Part shown: positions 31,810 through 44,006 of the stretch, piece after piece
How positions within the stretch are numbered: the stretch's first letter is position 1
How the letters are laid out: every line of letters starts with the position of its first letter
Source of the DNA: Isoetes taiwanensis
Taxonomy: Eukaryota; Streptophyta; Lycopodiopsida; Isoetales; Isoetaceae
Reading direction: 5' to 3'
DNA: 64,000 bases
Assembly: GCA_021234155.1 (NCBI GenBank)
Contig: JAJEKV010000036.1
Location: forward strand, 8,071,426-8,135,425
Notes under the pieces: model-generated
Database searches by the model: none
What the model was told of the DNA's origin: nothing
Seen by the model: only the letters and a program-made list of their open reading frames with translations
Made by a program: the position numbers and the translations under genes

Positions 31810-33103
31810 ATTATTCTGTGGAGAGAAGACGACGCATTTGGGAACGAGATCATTGGGAATGGAAGGCGGTGGAAGATCATTCGGCCACATCAAATTCAAT
31901 GGAGCTCTCAATAGCTTGTATGGGTATGGACGATGAAAATTTTAATGTGGTGGAAGATTGGACATTTTTCAAGTGCAGGAAAATAGTAGAGCCATTTTGC
32001 TGTTATGGTGATTTTCTATTCTATTTGGATGGTAAAAAGATTGGCTTTCATTGTGAATCTGTCGTGCAATGCAAGATCTGCAAGCCTGCAAGCACTCTAA
32101 GCATTATAATCTTGGATAATGATAGGCTAGGTGGTGGTTCATGATCAATGTCATGTAATTTCTGTCACTAAAGTGCTGCAAAAAAAACTTGAGAATACTG
32201 ATTGAAATCAGGTTCAAATCCTAATATTCTAAAATGCATATCAACAAGTTTTGTTGAAGTTACGATCTTGGACTCCAAATTTTTAGCAAGTTTTGTTCAT
32301 GAATTAGTCAGCAAGTTTTCTCCGTGAATTTTTTCTGAAGTTCAAAGGTTCAGAAGTTCAAAGCATTTTCGAAGTTCTCATCTTGAAAGTTCAAGGCTTT
32401 TGATGAATTTGCTTTATCCAGATCGGGTTTCAATCCGAGGAAGTGTCCATTGTTTTAGGTCTGTTTGGTTTCTGATTGCTTGTTCCATGTTTCACTTGCT
32501 TGTTTGTATCTAGACAACTATGATTCCAGCAAATTGAAGATAAGAATAAGTTCTAAGTTTCATATGTTCTAAGTTTATGATTCCAGAACAAGTCGCTAAA
32601 CCTGATATTGATTATGAATAGTAAGTAATAAACAAGTTTTACTAAACAAGTTAAATTTTAAACAAGTCTTACATGATTCCATTCTGTTATTGCAAATACT
32701 TGTGCCAAATCCAAGTTGCATGTCTGTTATACCAGTTGCACGTTAAATACCAAACAAGGTTTACATGATTCCAGTCTGTACTTCCAATTCAAGTTGGATG
32801 ATTGTTGCTTTCGTTGCACAAAACAGAAATTGTATAAAACAGAAATTGGTTTTCCTATAATAGGTTAAGTACTAAAAGCACAGTAACAGTAGAAAAAGGG
32901 TTACAGAAAAAAGTTAAAGAACAGTGAACTATTTACTGAAAAGGGTTTGTACAAAGCTTTTCATAAAATAACTGTCAGAAGGACGTTTTACAAACAGATT
33001 TTAGCCATCATGCTTTTTCTGTAAAGTATGAAAAATATACAAAGGAAACACGAGCCCGGGTAAAACAAAACACAAATCTATAAACTAATAGTAGGGTTGA
33101 TCT
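31810..33103. other. Unassigned region
   Basis: AT-rich, with short repeats of aagttcaaag and aacaagtt type between 32330 and 32770. No gene supported apart from the uncertain frame 31800-32144. Confidence 0.3.
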
Positions 33104-33349
33104 TCAGGCCGGGGGCATCCTTAGCTCGATATGCAGGTCATCTTCAAAGGCATACAACTTCATCTCCAAGAGATGCTCCTGATCAATGTAAGCTTGATAA
33201 ACCCACTCAAGGACCTTGATAGAACATACAGCTCCAGCCTTAATAAGCTTCTCAACATCCGGAGAAGTGAACCTAGCCACCACTGTAATTGGATGGCCTC
33301 CACTTGAAGACACTCTCTGACCGAGCTGGAACCATTGTCGAAGGAACAA
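33104..33349 (-). pseudogene. Unidentified C-terminal coding fragment
   Basis: 81 codons ending in a stop, with VEKLIKAGAVCSIKVLEW and VYQAYIDQEHLLEMKLYAF. The Trp and hydrophobic spacing faintly recall the last helix of a BRCT domain, but one motif is not enough to assign it. The Tat-like element was inserted about 270 bp away. Confidence 0.3.
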
Positions 33350-33615
33350 GAGATGGAGCCGGTGCCAATGCAGTTAGTTTCATCCTGGCCATGGAGCTCG
33401 AAATCGGGGCAGGCAGACGAACGGATTGGCGCTGAAGTGATGAGGCAAAAGTTTGGGACTGAAGCGAATAAAGGAAAGGGAAGTTTGCATGCATATGATT
33501 TTTGTCCTCGGGAGCCGAGCCACCCACCTCAATATTTTCTCCAATGTTCAATATCTTATAATCCCATGGGTTGATGATCAATTCGATGAAGACCAATGGG
33601 TTTAAGATCAATGGG

Positions 33616-35570
33616 TGTTGACCCTCAACCTGGCTAGAGAGTCAAACACAATAAGCCAACTTGAAATTATGCTCAAGTTGGGGTTAGAACCTTCAGATCA
33701 CTTAAGGTGATCAGTCTGTACAAGAATTTTTTAGAGAAAAAGCTCAAATATCAAATGCTCATACCTTTCCCAATTCAGAAATAAGGGATCCTCACTCAAA
33801 TCGATGTAGTTGGCATAGATGAATTGATTTCTGAGGTCAAATGATTGTGACTGGTGTAGAAACGTTATAGACATGCAGTGGAAAAGATCTTGACCGAGTC
33901 TGAGCTCAAATCTGTGAGATATTCAAACTCAAAGTTGAGTCAATTTTTGGTCAATACCAGTCAAAACCACAGACAGATCTCAGAATTTTGGAACTTGAGT
34001 TACAGGGGGGATTTTTGAGAAATTCCAAAAACAAGGTGGTGTATAGGCCTCAAGGATATGAGGCAAACAATCAAATCCTATTTTGGATCACTAAAACTAT
34101 TTTTTTGGCACTGTTTTGTGAATAACAGTCTAGAATCATGTCAGACAGAATGTAAAAAATTATAATTTGAGTTTGGAGTGGTTTTTTCTCGAACTTTTTG
34201 TGCACACGGGTGCAAATATAGTTGGAAATGAGGGGCAACTAGTCTTATGCAGAAATGGATTGCAAAATATCTTACTGTAAAAATGTTTGCATGACAAGAA
34301 TACTAAGAAAGCATGACAGTCAAATCTTTTAACACTTGGCAGGCAATTTTCATTGATGTAAATGTAATACACGGTGGATATAAATCATAAGGTCATAAAT
34401 CAATCATCAGAAGATCTCAAAAGGTCATGTAATAATATCATAGTAGGATAATCAGTCCAATTTTCTCAAATCGAACTTTGGAATGCTCAGAAACTTCATG
34501 AACATCTTCAGACCATGCTCAGCATGTATCAATATTGAGGTTTGATGCGTCTGGGCCTTCAAAAAAATGCTATCAATGTTTCCCCGGTATATAAGTTTAG
34601 ATTTGATGGTTTCCGCGTCTTAGGGCTTAAATTTAGGCTTAATATGATGCTTAAGAGCGGGAATACAAAAATAGATAGTTTTCAAAGCTTAAGGATTCCA
34701 TTCCGGCGTGATTCGAGCAGGTTTCCAGATTTAGGGTTGATCAGCAGTATTTTTCCAAAAATCTCGTGATACGGTGGTCGTATTTTTTAGGGTATAAACC
34801 AGGAATATGCCGTATTTTGCAATTTTGAGAAGCTGGGCTATGGTTTAAGGGGTTCCCCATAAAATAGTTGGAGAATTTTGATCATTTTGGGCCATGGTAA
34901 CCCTAATATCTTGGGAATATGCTAGGTTTAGACATCATGATTGGAATATTCCATGGGATACATGTGTGACATGGATACTTAGGGCATAATGGTGAGTGAA
35001 GCATAAGGGTATAAGAAATTGCAAACAAGAGTTAGGCTAGGGGTATTTGCAAGGGTGTGGCATAGAAAATGAGAATGAAGCAAAGGATATGTAGAGCAAT
35101 GGGAAGAACATTTCATAAGGGAGTAAAATGCATTAGGGAAAAAAGGACTAGGCAAAGCATAATGTGATATGCAAAGGTGAGCAAAGGAGAATATAGGTAT
35201 AAGGAAAAGATGACTAGGAAAATTTCAAAGGGGTAAGAATAGGGTATGAATATAAAGATGGATAAAAAATGGCTAAGGGGTGGAACCAAATACCATGGGG
35301 TCTTCCAAACTTTAACTTCCAATCCTCAAAAAGCATCTTCCAATCTTCTTAACCCAAAATCTTATAAAGCATCTTTTGACCAACTTTGACCTCAAATGGA
35401 GTACCTTCTAGGGAAGTTGACCTTAAATATTTGTGTTGACCTTCGAAGATAGATATTGTTTGACCTCCACATCAATGTTGACTACCAAGCTCTTCTTTGA
35501 CTTAATCTTCCAAAAAGACTTGACCTAATGCATAAACCATCAATTAGTATGTTGCCCTTTGGGGGCAACA
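33616..35570 (-). repeat. 3' LTR of the Tat-like element
   Basis: 1955-bp direct repeat, near identical to 42073-44001, differing by scattered substitutions and small indels. The high identity indicates a younger insertion than the A/B array. Confidence 0.95.
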
Positions 35571-36493
35571 TCTCGCCAAAACAAGAAAATGGCTGGTCCC
35601 CTCAGCCATATTATGTCAAAAGGAGTATATAGAGGGGTCTTCAAACTATGTCAGAGTGTGCAAATGAGAACAAAGTAGGGTGGAGTGTAGGGTGCAAATA
35701 TTGATGAAATGAGTGTGAATGTAGTGATGTTGTGGTGATAATGAGATGAAGTGAGTGTAATGAGTGTGAATGTGGTAGTAAATGGTATGAATAGAGTGTG
35801 ATGAGTGGATAAGGATGAAAAATAAATATGAAGATAATAGGGAGATGGTGTGAATGAAGTGTGAAGGGTGTAAGGGGATAAGATAAATGTACTAGTGCTG
35901 AGATCTCGCCAAAACAAGAAAATGCATGTCTTTTCTTCAAAAATTTGCAACTCTGCTATGGTGGTGAAGCTGAAATGCAGAGTGCTTTTTGGGAATGAAG
36001 ACAAGAATGAGGAGTCTAAATGAATGGCAGGACCACTTATGACAAATGAATATAGATGGAAAAAGGATGCACCTGTCATGGAAACACATAAACAAGTTAA
36101 TCTTAATCCTTGCAACTCTGCCATGATGGTGAAGCTGAATTTGCAGAGTGCATGTTTAGGGGGATGGAATGAAGAATAGATGGCTAGGTGGAGGAATAGA
36201 ATAGAATAGTTTTTTTAAACATGTAAGGACCACAGTAAGGCAGATGAATGTAGATGGAAGAAGAGTGCTCCTGCAGATGACACTTGACAAATCATTAGTA
36301 GAAATCCTTGTCTTGGAATTGTTTGATAGTATATCCTTTACTCTGGCTAGCTGCAAATATGAACTCAATGAAAACATTAATTCTAAAAATCAAGACAAAG
36401 TGAAATCTAACTTATCTAATCTTAACTCTAATTCTAACTTATCTAAGTTCTAGAGCATAAAAAGGGACAAGCATATATGCTGATCCCAGTACC
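35571..36493. other. 3' noncoding region of the Tat-like element
   Basis: Contains a low-complexity purine/T-rich stretch (35650-35880, GAGTGTGAATG-type words) and two copies of a GCAACTCTGC...GGTGAAGCTGAA...GCAGAGTGC block at 35946-35990 and 36112-36153 whose ends can pair. The string ctcgccaaaacaagaaaatg occurs beside the LTR (35572) and again at 35908. No ORF is supported. Confidence 0.5.
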
Positions 36494-37555
36494 TTAATTC
36501 AAGTGGATAGTGTTGATGGGATTTGGAAGTGGCACTCCTGAAGTTAATTTTTTTAACCAATAAGAGTTGGTGCCTGCAGGTTCCAACACCTCATAGGGAC
36601 CTTCCCAAAGATTTTCAAACTTACTAGCCGAGTCTTCCCTTGATTTATTCCATTTTAGAACTAGCTCTCCTGTCTTGAAAGTCCCTTGTATTTTATGAGC
36701 AGCTTTGAAAGCAGCCAAATCCTTGGCTTTTTTTAGCAGATTGGCATTCTCAGGTTCCATCCTATATTCTTCTAAATGCAAAAAGGTGTCCAGTCTTTCC
36801 TGCGAGGCATACTCAAAGGGTAAGCATAGCTTGTGAGCTAACCTTAGAGATGGGAGCTCAAGCTCTACTGGAAGCACAGCTTCAATGCCATAAACTAAGT
36901 TGAAGGGTGTATGAGTGGTTGCTGCTTTAATAGTGACTCTATAAGCCCAAAGAGCATCCACCAATTTGAAATGCCAATCCTTTTGGTTATCATCCACTGT
37001 TTTCTGCAAAATGCCTTTCAAAACTTTATTAGTAGCTTCTGCTTGACCATTACCTTGGGGGTAGTAGGAAGAACTCTTAGTATGTTTGACCTTAAGAATA
37101 GTCAACAAATTAGCAATAACTTCATTCACAAAGGGAGTACCTCTATCAGAGTGCAATTGTAGAGGGATACCAAACCGTGCACAGATATATTCATGTAAAA
37201 ACTTTGCTGTTGTAATGACATTGGCATGTCTTAAAGGAATAGCTTCTGCCCACTTAGTAAAATAATTTGTAGCTACAATAATGTGCTGATATTGTCCTGC
37301 AGAAGGAGGGTTAATAGGGCCAATATAATCCAACTCCCATATTTGGAAGGGTCCTGGAGAAATAATGGGATTTATTGCAGCTGGAAGGAGGATCCTTTTG
37401 CCAAATATCTGACACTTGTGACAAGACTTTATAGCAGTATAACAATCTTTAAATACTGTAGGCCAATAATATCCTGACCTGAGAATTTTCTTGGCAGTAG
37501 TGTCTCCAGCAAAATGGCCTCCAAATACTCCTTCATGCATTTCTCTAATGATCAA
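36494..37555 (-). CDS. Integrase of the Tat-like element
   Basis: 353 codons without a break, with the zinc-domain residues (HEGVFGGHFAG then CHKCQ) and all three catalytic residues: ELDYIGPI, LHSDRGTPF and PQGNGQAE. The C-terminal GPYEVLEP and NTIHLN segments match Tat-type integrases. It is separated from the upstream RNase H region by stops between 37556 and 37734, so it could not be made from an intact Pol here. No chromodomain is present. Confidence 0.9.
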   Translation of the reverse strand: MIIREMHEGVFGGHFAGDTTAKKILRSGYYWPTVFKDCYTAIKSCHKCQIFGKRILLPAAINPIISPGPFQIWELDYIGPINPPSAGQYQHIIVATNYFTKWAEAIPLRHANVITTAKFLHEYICARFGIPLQLHSDRGTPFVNEVIANLLTILKVKHTKSSSYYPQGNGQAEATNKVLKGILQKTVDDNQKDWHFKLVDALWAYRVTIKAATTHTPFNLVYGIEAVLPVELELPSLRLAHKLCLPFEYASQERLDTFLHLEEYRMEPENANLLKKAKDLAAFKAAHKIQGTFKTGELVLKWNKSREDSASKFENLWEGPYEVLEPAGTNSYWLKKLTSGVPLPNPINTIHLN

Positions 37556-37734
37556 GCAGATTCTTCTTCATTGACATACCTCAGTAATATGTTGACTTTA
37601 CATAGAACATCATTAATCATTTTAAATTGCCTACATTTCTCTTTAAATCTCCTCCGCTGGCTCGAAGTCAGGCCTGAGGGCATCTCTTTGAATTGTAGAA
37701 AATTCCTAATAGGTTGTTGCCAATCCTGTTGGAT

Positions 37735-39217
37735 CTACTTTTCATCATCTGCCTGCAAATAAGCTAAGGCATCCACAAAGTCAACAACCTCTACTGCATC
37801 TTCATGGTCAAAGAAAATGTAAGGCAAATAAAGACTGGAACTCTTTACCTGATGTAATTCTTTAATGGAAATATCAAAAGTTTGTAGCTTACAAGCCCAC
37901 CTTTGAATTTTTGGTTTGGAAGTAGCTTTACCAAATAACAGTCCCATTGGATTTTGTTTCATGTAAACTTGAACAGAACTCTTTAATAGCATGTGACCTT
38001 GTCTGTCAATGAGAAACATAAGAGCAGCAGCACTCTTTTCCAATCTGGTGTACTTTTTTTCAGTTGAGCTCCATTGTTTACTAGCAAAAGCTATGGTATG
38101 TTTGTCCTGTAGAATAGCTAAACCTATAGCCTTCTTAGTGATGGTGATATAAACCTCAAATGGCATATCCAAATTAGGTTTTTTTAAAAGAGTGGCTTCA
38201 CAAATGGACTTTATAAGAAATTCAAAAGATTCTTGGCAATCTGATGACCATGTGTCATGGACATACTTGCTCTCAGATTTGGAGATCTTGCCTATTCTTG
38301 TCAGTTTGGAAATAAGATACATAATATGAGCAAAGTTAGGAATATACATTCTAAGAAAACTAGTCATGCCAATAAAACTTTTGACTTGCTTCAAATTCCT
38401 GGGGGGTACCAGTTTTTTGAGAGCTTCAACCTTTTCTTGTGCCACTTGTATACCATTGTTGGACACCTCATGCCCCAAAAGTTGCCCCTTGGATGCAAAA
38501 AAAATACATTTCTTTGGATTAAGGTTGACTCCAGAATCCCTGCACAAAGAGCATATTTTTGCAAGCAATTCCAAATGATTAGTAGGATGAGATCCTAAAC
38601 AAAGATCATCCAAGCAAACTCTGAATTCTTGAGGAGACATAGGTCTAAAGATAACATCCATAGCTCTTTGGAAGGTGGCAGGTGCATTCATTAAATCCGA
38701 AAGGCATCCTTTTCATTGCATAAGTTCCCCAAGGGGTAATAAAAGAGGTCTTTGGCTGATCTTCCTCTTTAATGCCAATTTGATTAAATCCTGAGAATCC
38801 ATCTAAGAATGAGTACACCTCTTTTCCTGCTACAGCATATAAGATTTCTTCTAAAAAAGGCAAAGGATAACAGTCCTTAATGGTAGCTTTGTTGAGATCT
38901 CGATAATCAATGCATATTCTTAAGGCACCACTTTTTTTCTCCACAGGTACAATGCAAGATACCCATTCTGGATTAATGATTTCAATGATAATACCTGCAT
39001 CTAGCATTTTATCCAGCTCATCTTTGATTAGTCCCATCAATGAAGCATTAATTCTCCTCAGTTTTTGAGAAACAGGTTTACAACCTTCTTTAATCTTAAT
39101 TTCAAATTGACATACCTCAGTTTTAATACCAGTGAGCTCAGAATAATCCCAGGCAAATACATCCTTCCTCTCTTCAAAAAACATTTGTATGTTCTCCCTA
39201 TTTTGATATTCAATCAA
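37735..39217 (-). pseudogene. Reverse transcriptase and degenerate RNase H of the Tat-like element
   Basis: The fingers part (39217 to 38645, CIDYRDLNKATIKDCYPLPF) and the palm/connection part (38691 to 37735) are joined by a one-base frameshift near 38690 at the FGxxNAPATFQ box. The catalytic box reads CLDD in place of the usual YxDD-like sequence. In the following native RNase H the expected first Asp is replaced (YITITKKAIGLAILQ where TDAS is usual), while a Glu-bearing helix remains. Loss of catalytic residues in this domain is what is known when a second RNase H has been acquired. Confidence 0.88.
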
Positions 39218-39306
39218 ATCTCCAACAAACAGGGTTCTAGTCTTACCATTTTTTGTGATTGCAATCTCTTCAGTGTCTCTCTCCTCTGATGCATTAATGG
39301 TTAAAA

Positions 39307-39543
39307 CCCGGGGGATTCAGTATTCTTTGCAGTATGGGACATGTGCATGCAAGAAAGGGGGGTTTTTTTTACCATTCAGTATTTGTATACTTACCATTAG
39401 GGGGTTTTTTTGCCATTATCTGGGGCAAAATATATACTTTAGGGGTTAAATTAGCTTCCACAGATCAGTATACGAGGGATGTTTTTGGGCACACTTCGAA
39501 CGCAGATGTCCATACCCTTTTATTACTAAGTGCATCCCCCGGG
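39307..39543. mobile_element. hAT-type MITE, 237 bp, inside the Tat-like pol
   Basis: Perfect 10-bp terminal inverted repeats CCCGGGGGAT/ATCCCCCGGG and 8-bp target duplications GGTTAAAA at 39299-39306 and 39544-39551. Its removal restores one pol frame from the additional RNase H into the RT. It shares word order with the MITE at 23018-23263. Confidence 0.88.
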
Positions 39544-39551
39544 GGTTAAAA

Positions 39552-40380
39552 TAGGGCAAAGTGCTTTTACCTCACTAGCATCAAGATCTTCTTCTGGAAT
39601 AGCTCCCTCAGTTAAATGTGACATGAGAGTCTCTCTACATAAGGTATCAGCTTCCAAATTTTTTTCTCTTGGTATGTGAGTGATCTCCCATGAAGCAAAA
39701 CTAGAGAGTACTTCCATTGCTTGATTTTTTAAGAGCTCCATATCTGCATTTTTTGTTTGGTAATCTCCTGAATCTTGTCTACAAATTAATTGTGAATCAC
39801 CATAGATGTGGATGTTAGCAATATCCATAGCTTTGGCCTCCTGGAGACCTGCAATCAAAGCCTTATATTCTGCTACATTAGAAGTGACTTGGGGAAAGAT
39901 TCTTCCTACTTTAGCTAAGAGTTTGTGAGAAGAATCTTTCAAAATAGCAGCAGATGATGCAATATTTAATTTTTTAGAAATACCTCCATCAAACCATAAG
40001 AATCCTGATGGTCCTTGTTTGCTGGGGGGTGCACATATAAGAGGAACCATTTCATAATTCTTTGGTCTTGTGTTTTTTATTCTGTAAGATCCCAAGGGTT
40101 CTTCAATTAACATTTCCTTAATAAAGTTTACCTCTTCTTTGGAGCCATAGGAGCCATCTTGATTGTAGATTGTAGCAGTTTGAGAGCCATTGGAGATGGT
40201 GCATCTCCCTTGAGACCAGACTGGCCTAGCATCTACAGTGGCCAACCATCTCCTCCCTAAAAGTAAATCATAGATGTCAGATTCATCCCCTATATCTTCA
40301 AAAGCCACTACAATAAAGTTAGCAGCTACAGTTATGCCCTCTGTGTTAACAGGCACTTTAGTCACCACACCAATAGGAGT
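39552..40380 (-). pseudogene. Protease C-terminus and additional (archaeal-type) RNase H of the Tat-like element
   Basis: The frame begins with the end of the protease (DLLLGRRWLATVDA, WSQGRCTI) and continues into an RNase H1-type domain: LWFDGGISKKLNIASSAAIL, NVAEYKALIAGLQEA, IYGDSQLICRQ and the REKNLEADTL box with the final Asp. Asp, Glu, Asp and Asp catalytic positions are all present. It lies directly N-terminal to RT. In the Tat elements I know, the extra RNase H usually follows the native one before integrase, so this order is unusual. The frame is cut by the MITE at 39307-39543. Confidence 0.85.
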
Positions 40381-40778
40381 AAGAAGACATTATAAAAGGA
40401 TCTTAGTAATATAGAAGCTTTCTTGTCCACCTCGAAACCACACTTCTTCATAATGTGATATGGCATGATGTTTAGGGGAGATCCCCTATCAAGTAACACA
40501 TTTGAGAAGGTATATCCTTCTAAAGTAGCTGCACATGTGAATGCCCCAGGGTCTTCTTCATTCTGTGCTAGAACAAGGTTAGTGGCATCAACAAAACTTA
40601 CACAAGCATTCAATTTCTCACCACCAGTTTGCTGAAGTACTCTTTTTCTATAGCTAGGTGCAATCTTTAGCAAGGTGAAGAGGTCTACACTTACTTTGGA
40701 GTTTTTGAGCAAAACATCAACTTCATCGAGGTCTTGGTCTTTCTTACCATATTCTTGCTGTGGGGGTGGAGCTATCAT
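40381..40778 (-). pseudogene. Protease of the Tat-like element (active site altered)
   Basis: The core reads NVLLDRGSPLNIMPYHIM, where DSG or DTG is expected, so Arg replaces the residue after the catalytic Asp. The ATG at 40778 overlaps the gag stop (AATGA), and a frameshift near 40385 separates it from the continuing pol frame. Confidence 0.8.
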
Positions 40779-42031
40779 TTGATAGGTGATTCCACTACAG
40801 GTGGTGGAGGAAATGAAGGCCTGGCAGTGGAATGTCTACTTGATTCAGCATGTACATTGGCTTCATTCATGCTTCTAGTTTGCACTGCCATAACCTCTTC
40901 AGCTTTGAGAACTTCTGTAGCCTGAATAAACCTTATAGCAGTACTTGGTTTAGCAAATCTCACAGGAGGTTTGGATTCTGGTCTCTTTTCCTTTTCCTGC
41001 TTAGCAAAGTATTCCTTAACAGCACACTTGATATCAGTATGGCCAATCTCTTTACAAAAAGAACAAATAGGACATTCCTTTCCAAAGTGACCTTTTCTAT
41101 TGCATTTAGGACACACTTGCCAATAGCAAATTTCTGATGGATGGGAGTTTCTATTGCAGTGAATACATTCAGGATAAGTTTTACCTGTTCTTGTAGCCTT
41201 GAGCTCGACCAATTGTTTGGTTAATTCTGCTAAAGCCTCAGTAACTTTAGATAGATCTGCCTTGACCTCTGCAACTTGAGAATTGGCTTCCTCCTCTTTA
41301 GATTTCTTCTTTTCCTTCTGTATGGCATAAACTGGAATGGAAGGGTGATGGTCATACTGTGCATCAGTAGCATCAGGATAGAAAGGATCATGTTTATGGT
41401 AGGAAACATGATGTTTGTCAGGCAAAATAGAGAGCATTTGAGTAAGGTCAGTGGTTTTGGCAAAAACTTTGTATATAGAATCAAAACCTTCAGCAGCTTG
41501 GATCTTGAGCAGCTTCCTCTGGATATCTGGTCTTCTTTTCAAACCATTGATAAAAGCAGTGACTAAAAAAAGAGTTGGAATCGTGACTTGAGCTCTTTGG
41601 CACCTGCTTATGTATGTACTGAATCTTTCTTTATGTTGATTCACACTTTGCAACTCATTAACCAAATCTTTTGGAGCAGCCAACTTACCAAACCTGTCCA
41701 GGAACTTCTTGACAAGCTCATCCCATGAGGTGGTTCCCATTAACTTTTCATAAGTTAACCAAGCACCAGCCTCACTCTCTTCTTTAAAGCACTTTTCAAA
41801 ATTTGAAAGCTTGCAACCTTTTTTAAAACCATAATCCCCATAATAACCTTCAAATATTCTCAGAAAGTTGTTAGCACTCATACTGGAATCAAAAGTAGGC
41901 AAGGGAACAGATTCAATTCAAATTGATATGGCAGGTTCTGAAGCAGGCTAGTTGAGAAACTTGAGGGCAATGGCCTTTCTCTGCAATGCTAATGGTTCTT
42001 GCTTTGCTGGAAATTTTTGTTTTGGAGCCAT
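40775..42031 (-). pseudogene. gag: Gag of the Tat-like element with three CCHC knuckles
   Basis: Probable start ATG at 42031 (MAPKQKFPAKQEPLALQRKA). The same frame meets TAG after 27 codons and TGA 11 codons later, then is open from about 41902 to 40775. It contains a capsid-type domain (WDELVKKFLDRFGKL, ERFSTYISRCQRAQ) and three tandem CCHC knuckles: CIHCNRNSHPSEIC, CPKCNRKGHFGKEC and CSFCKEIGHTDIKC. Triple knuckles are uncommon in gypsy Gag. Confidence 0.88.
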
Positions 42032-42072
42032 GAGTTCTGAGATCCAGGAAGATCTCGGTAGAACCTCCAAGA
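42032..42072 (-). other. PBS region of the Tat-like element
   Basis: Two or three bases after the LTR the element strand reads TGGAGGTTCTACCGAGATC, positioned as a PBS. I could not match it with confidence to a specific tRNA; it is not the initiator-Met type used by the other LTR elements here. Confidence 0.5.
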
Positions 42073-44001
42073 TGTTGACCCTCAACCTGGCTAGAGAGTC
42101 AAACACAATAAACCAACTTGAAATTATGCTCAAGTTGGGGTTAGAACCTCCAGATCACTTAAGGTGATCAGTCCGTACAAGAATTTTTTAGACAAAAAGC
42201 TCAAATATCAAATGCTCATACCTTTCCCAATTCAGAAATAAGGGGTCCTCACTCAAATCGATGTAGTTGGCATAGATGAATTGATTTCTGAGGTCAAATG
42301 ATTGTGACTGGTGTAGAAAAGTTATAGACATGCAGTGGAGACCGAGTCTGAGCTCAAATCTGTGAGATATTCAAACTCAAAGTTGAGTCAATTTTTGGTC
42401 AATACCAGTCAAAACCACAGACAGATCTCAGAATTTTGGAACTTGAGTTACAGGGGGAATTTTTGAGAAATTCCAAAAACAAGGTGGTGTATAGGCCTCA
42501 AGGATATGAGGCAAACAATCAAATCCTATTTTGGATCACTAAAACTATTTTTTTGGCACTGTTTTGTGAATAACAGTCTAGAATCATGTCAGACAGAATG
42601 TAAAAATTTATAACTTGAGTTTGGAGTGGTTTTTTCTTGAACTTTTTGTGCACACAGGTGCAAATATAGTTGGAAATGAGGGGCAACTGGTCATATGCAG
42701 AAATGGATTGCAGAATATCTTACTGTAAAAATGTTTGCATGACAAAGAAAGCATGACAGTCAAATCTTTTAACACTTGGCAGGCAATTTTCATTGATGTA
42801 AAGGTAATACACGGTGGATATAAATCATAAGGTCATAAATCAATCATCAGAAGATCTCAAAAGGTCATGTAATAATATCATAGTAGGATAATCAGTCCAA
42901 TTTTCTCAAATCGAACTGTGGAATGCTCAGAAACTTCATGAACGTCTTCAGATCATGCTTAGCATGTATCAATGTTGAGGTTTGATGCGTCTGGGCCTTC
43001 AAAAAAATGCTATCAATGTTTCCCCGGTATATAAGTTTAGATTTGATGGTTTCGGCGTCTTAGGGCTTAAATTTAGGCTTAATCTGATGCTTAAGAGCGG
43101 GAATACAAAAATAGATAGTTTTCAAAGCTTAAGAATTCCATTCCGGCGTGATTCGAGCAGGTTTCCAGATTTAGGGTTGATCAGCAGTATTTTTCCAAAA
43201 ATCTCGCGATACGGTGGTCGTATTTTTTAGGGTATAAACCAGGAATATGCTGTATTTTTTGAGAAGCTGGGCTATGGTTTAAGGGGTTCCCCATAAAATA
43301 GTTGGAGAATTTTGATCATTTTGGGCCATGGTAACCCTAATATCTTGGGAATATGCTAGGTTTAGACATCATGATTGGAATATTCCATGGGATACATGTG
43401 TGACATGGATACTTAGGGCATAATGGTGAGTGAAGCATAAGGTATAAGAAATTGCACACAAGAGTTACTAGGGGTATTTGCAAGGGTGTGGCATAGAAAA
43501 TGAGAATGAAGCAAAGGATATGAAGAGCAATGGGAAGAACATTTCATAGGGGAATAAAATGTATTAGGGAAAAAAGGACTAGGCAAAGCATAATGTGATA
43601 TGCAAAGGTGAGCAAAGGAGAATATAGGTATAAGGAAAAGATGACTAGGAAAATTTCAAAGGGGTAAGAATAGGGTATGAATATAAAGATGGATAAAAAA
43701 TGGCTAAGGGGTGGAACCAAATACCATGGGGTCTTCCAAACTTTAACTTCCAATCCTCAAAAAGCATCTTCCAATCTTCTTAACCCAAAATCTTATAAAG
43801 CATCTTTTGACCAACTTTGACCTCAAATGGAGTACCTTCTAGGGAAGTGGACCTTAAATATTTGTGTTGACCTTCGAAGATAGATATTGTTTGACCTCCA
43901 CATCAATGTTGACTACCAAGCTCTTCTTTGACTTAATCTTCCAAAAAGACTTGACCTAATGCATAAACCATCAATTAGTATGTTGCCCTTTGGGGGCAAC
44001 A
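42073..44001 (-). repeat. 5' LTR of the Tat-like element
   Basis: 1929-bp direct repeat of 33616-35570; TGTTG and CAACA ends. Confidence 0.95.
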
Positions 44002-44006
44002 ATGGG

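Larger units (their letters stand above)
33616..44001 (-). mobile_element. Tat-like Ty3/gypsy element with aRNase H before RT, 10.4 kb
   Basis: Minus-strand element with ~1.95-kb LTRs (TGTTG...CAACA) and ATGGG target duplications at 33611-33615 and 44002-44006. Order on the element strand: LTR, gag with three CCHC knuckles, protease, additional RNase H, RT, degenerate RNase H, integrase, ~0.9 kb noncoding, LTR. A second, archaeal-type RNase H and a long 3' noncoding region are known from the plant Tat/Ogre group. Multiple frameshifts, two stops near the gag start and an inserted MITE make it non-functional. Confidence 0.93.

Noticed and set aside
35650-35940. Minus-strand Ser/His/Leu-rich frames of 99-157 codons
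   Set aside because: They arise from low-complexity GAGTGTGAATG-type repeats in the noncoding tail of the Tat-like element.
36494-44001. Endogenous retrovirus with an env gene
   Set aside because: No env-like ORF with signal peptide and transmembrane segment lies after integrase; only noncoding sequence is present.
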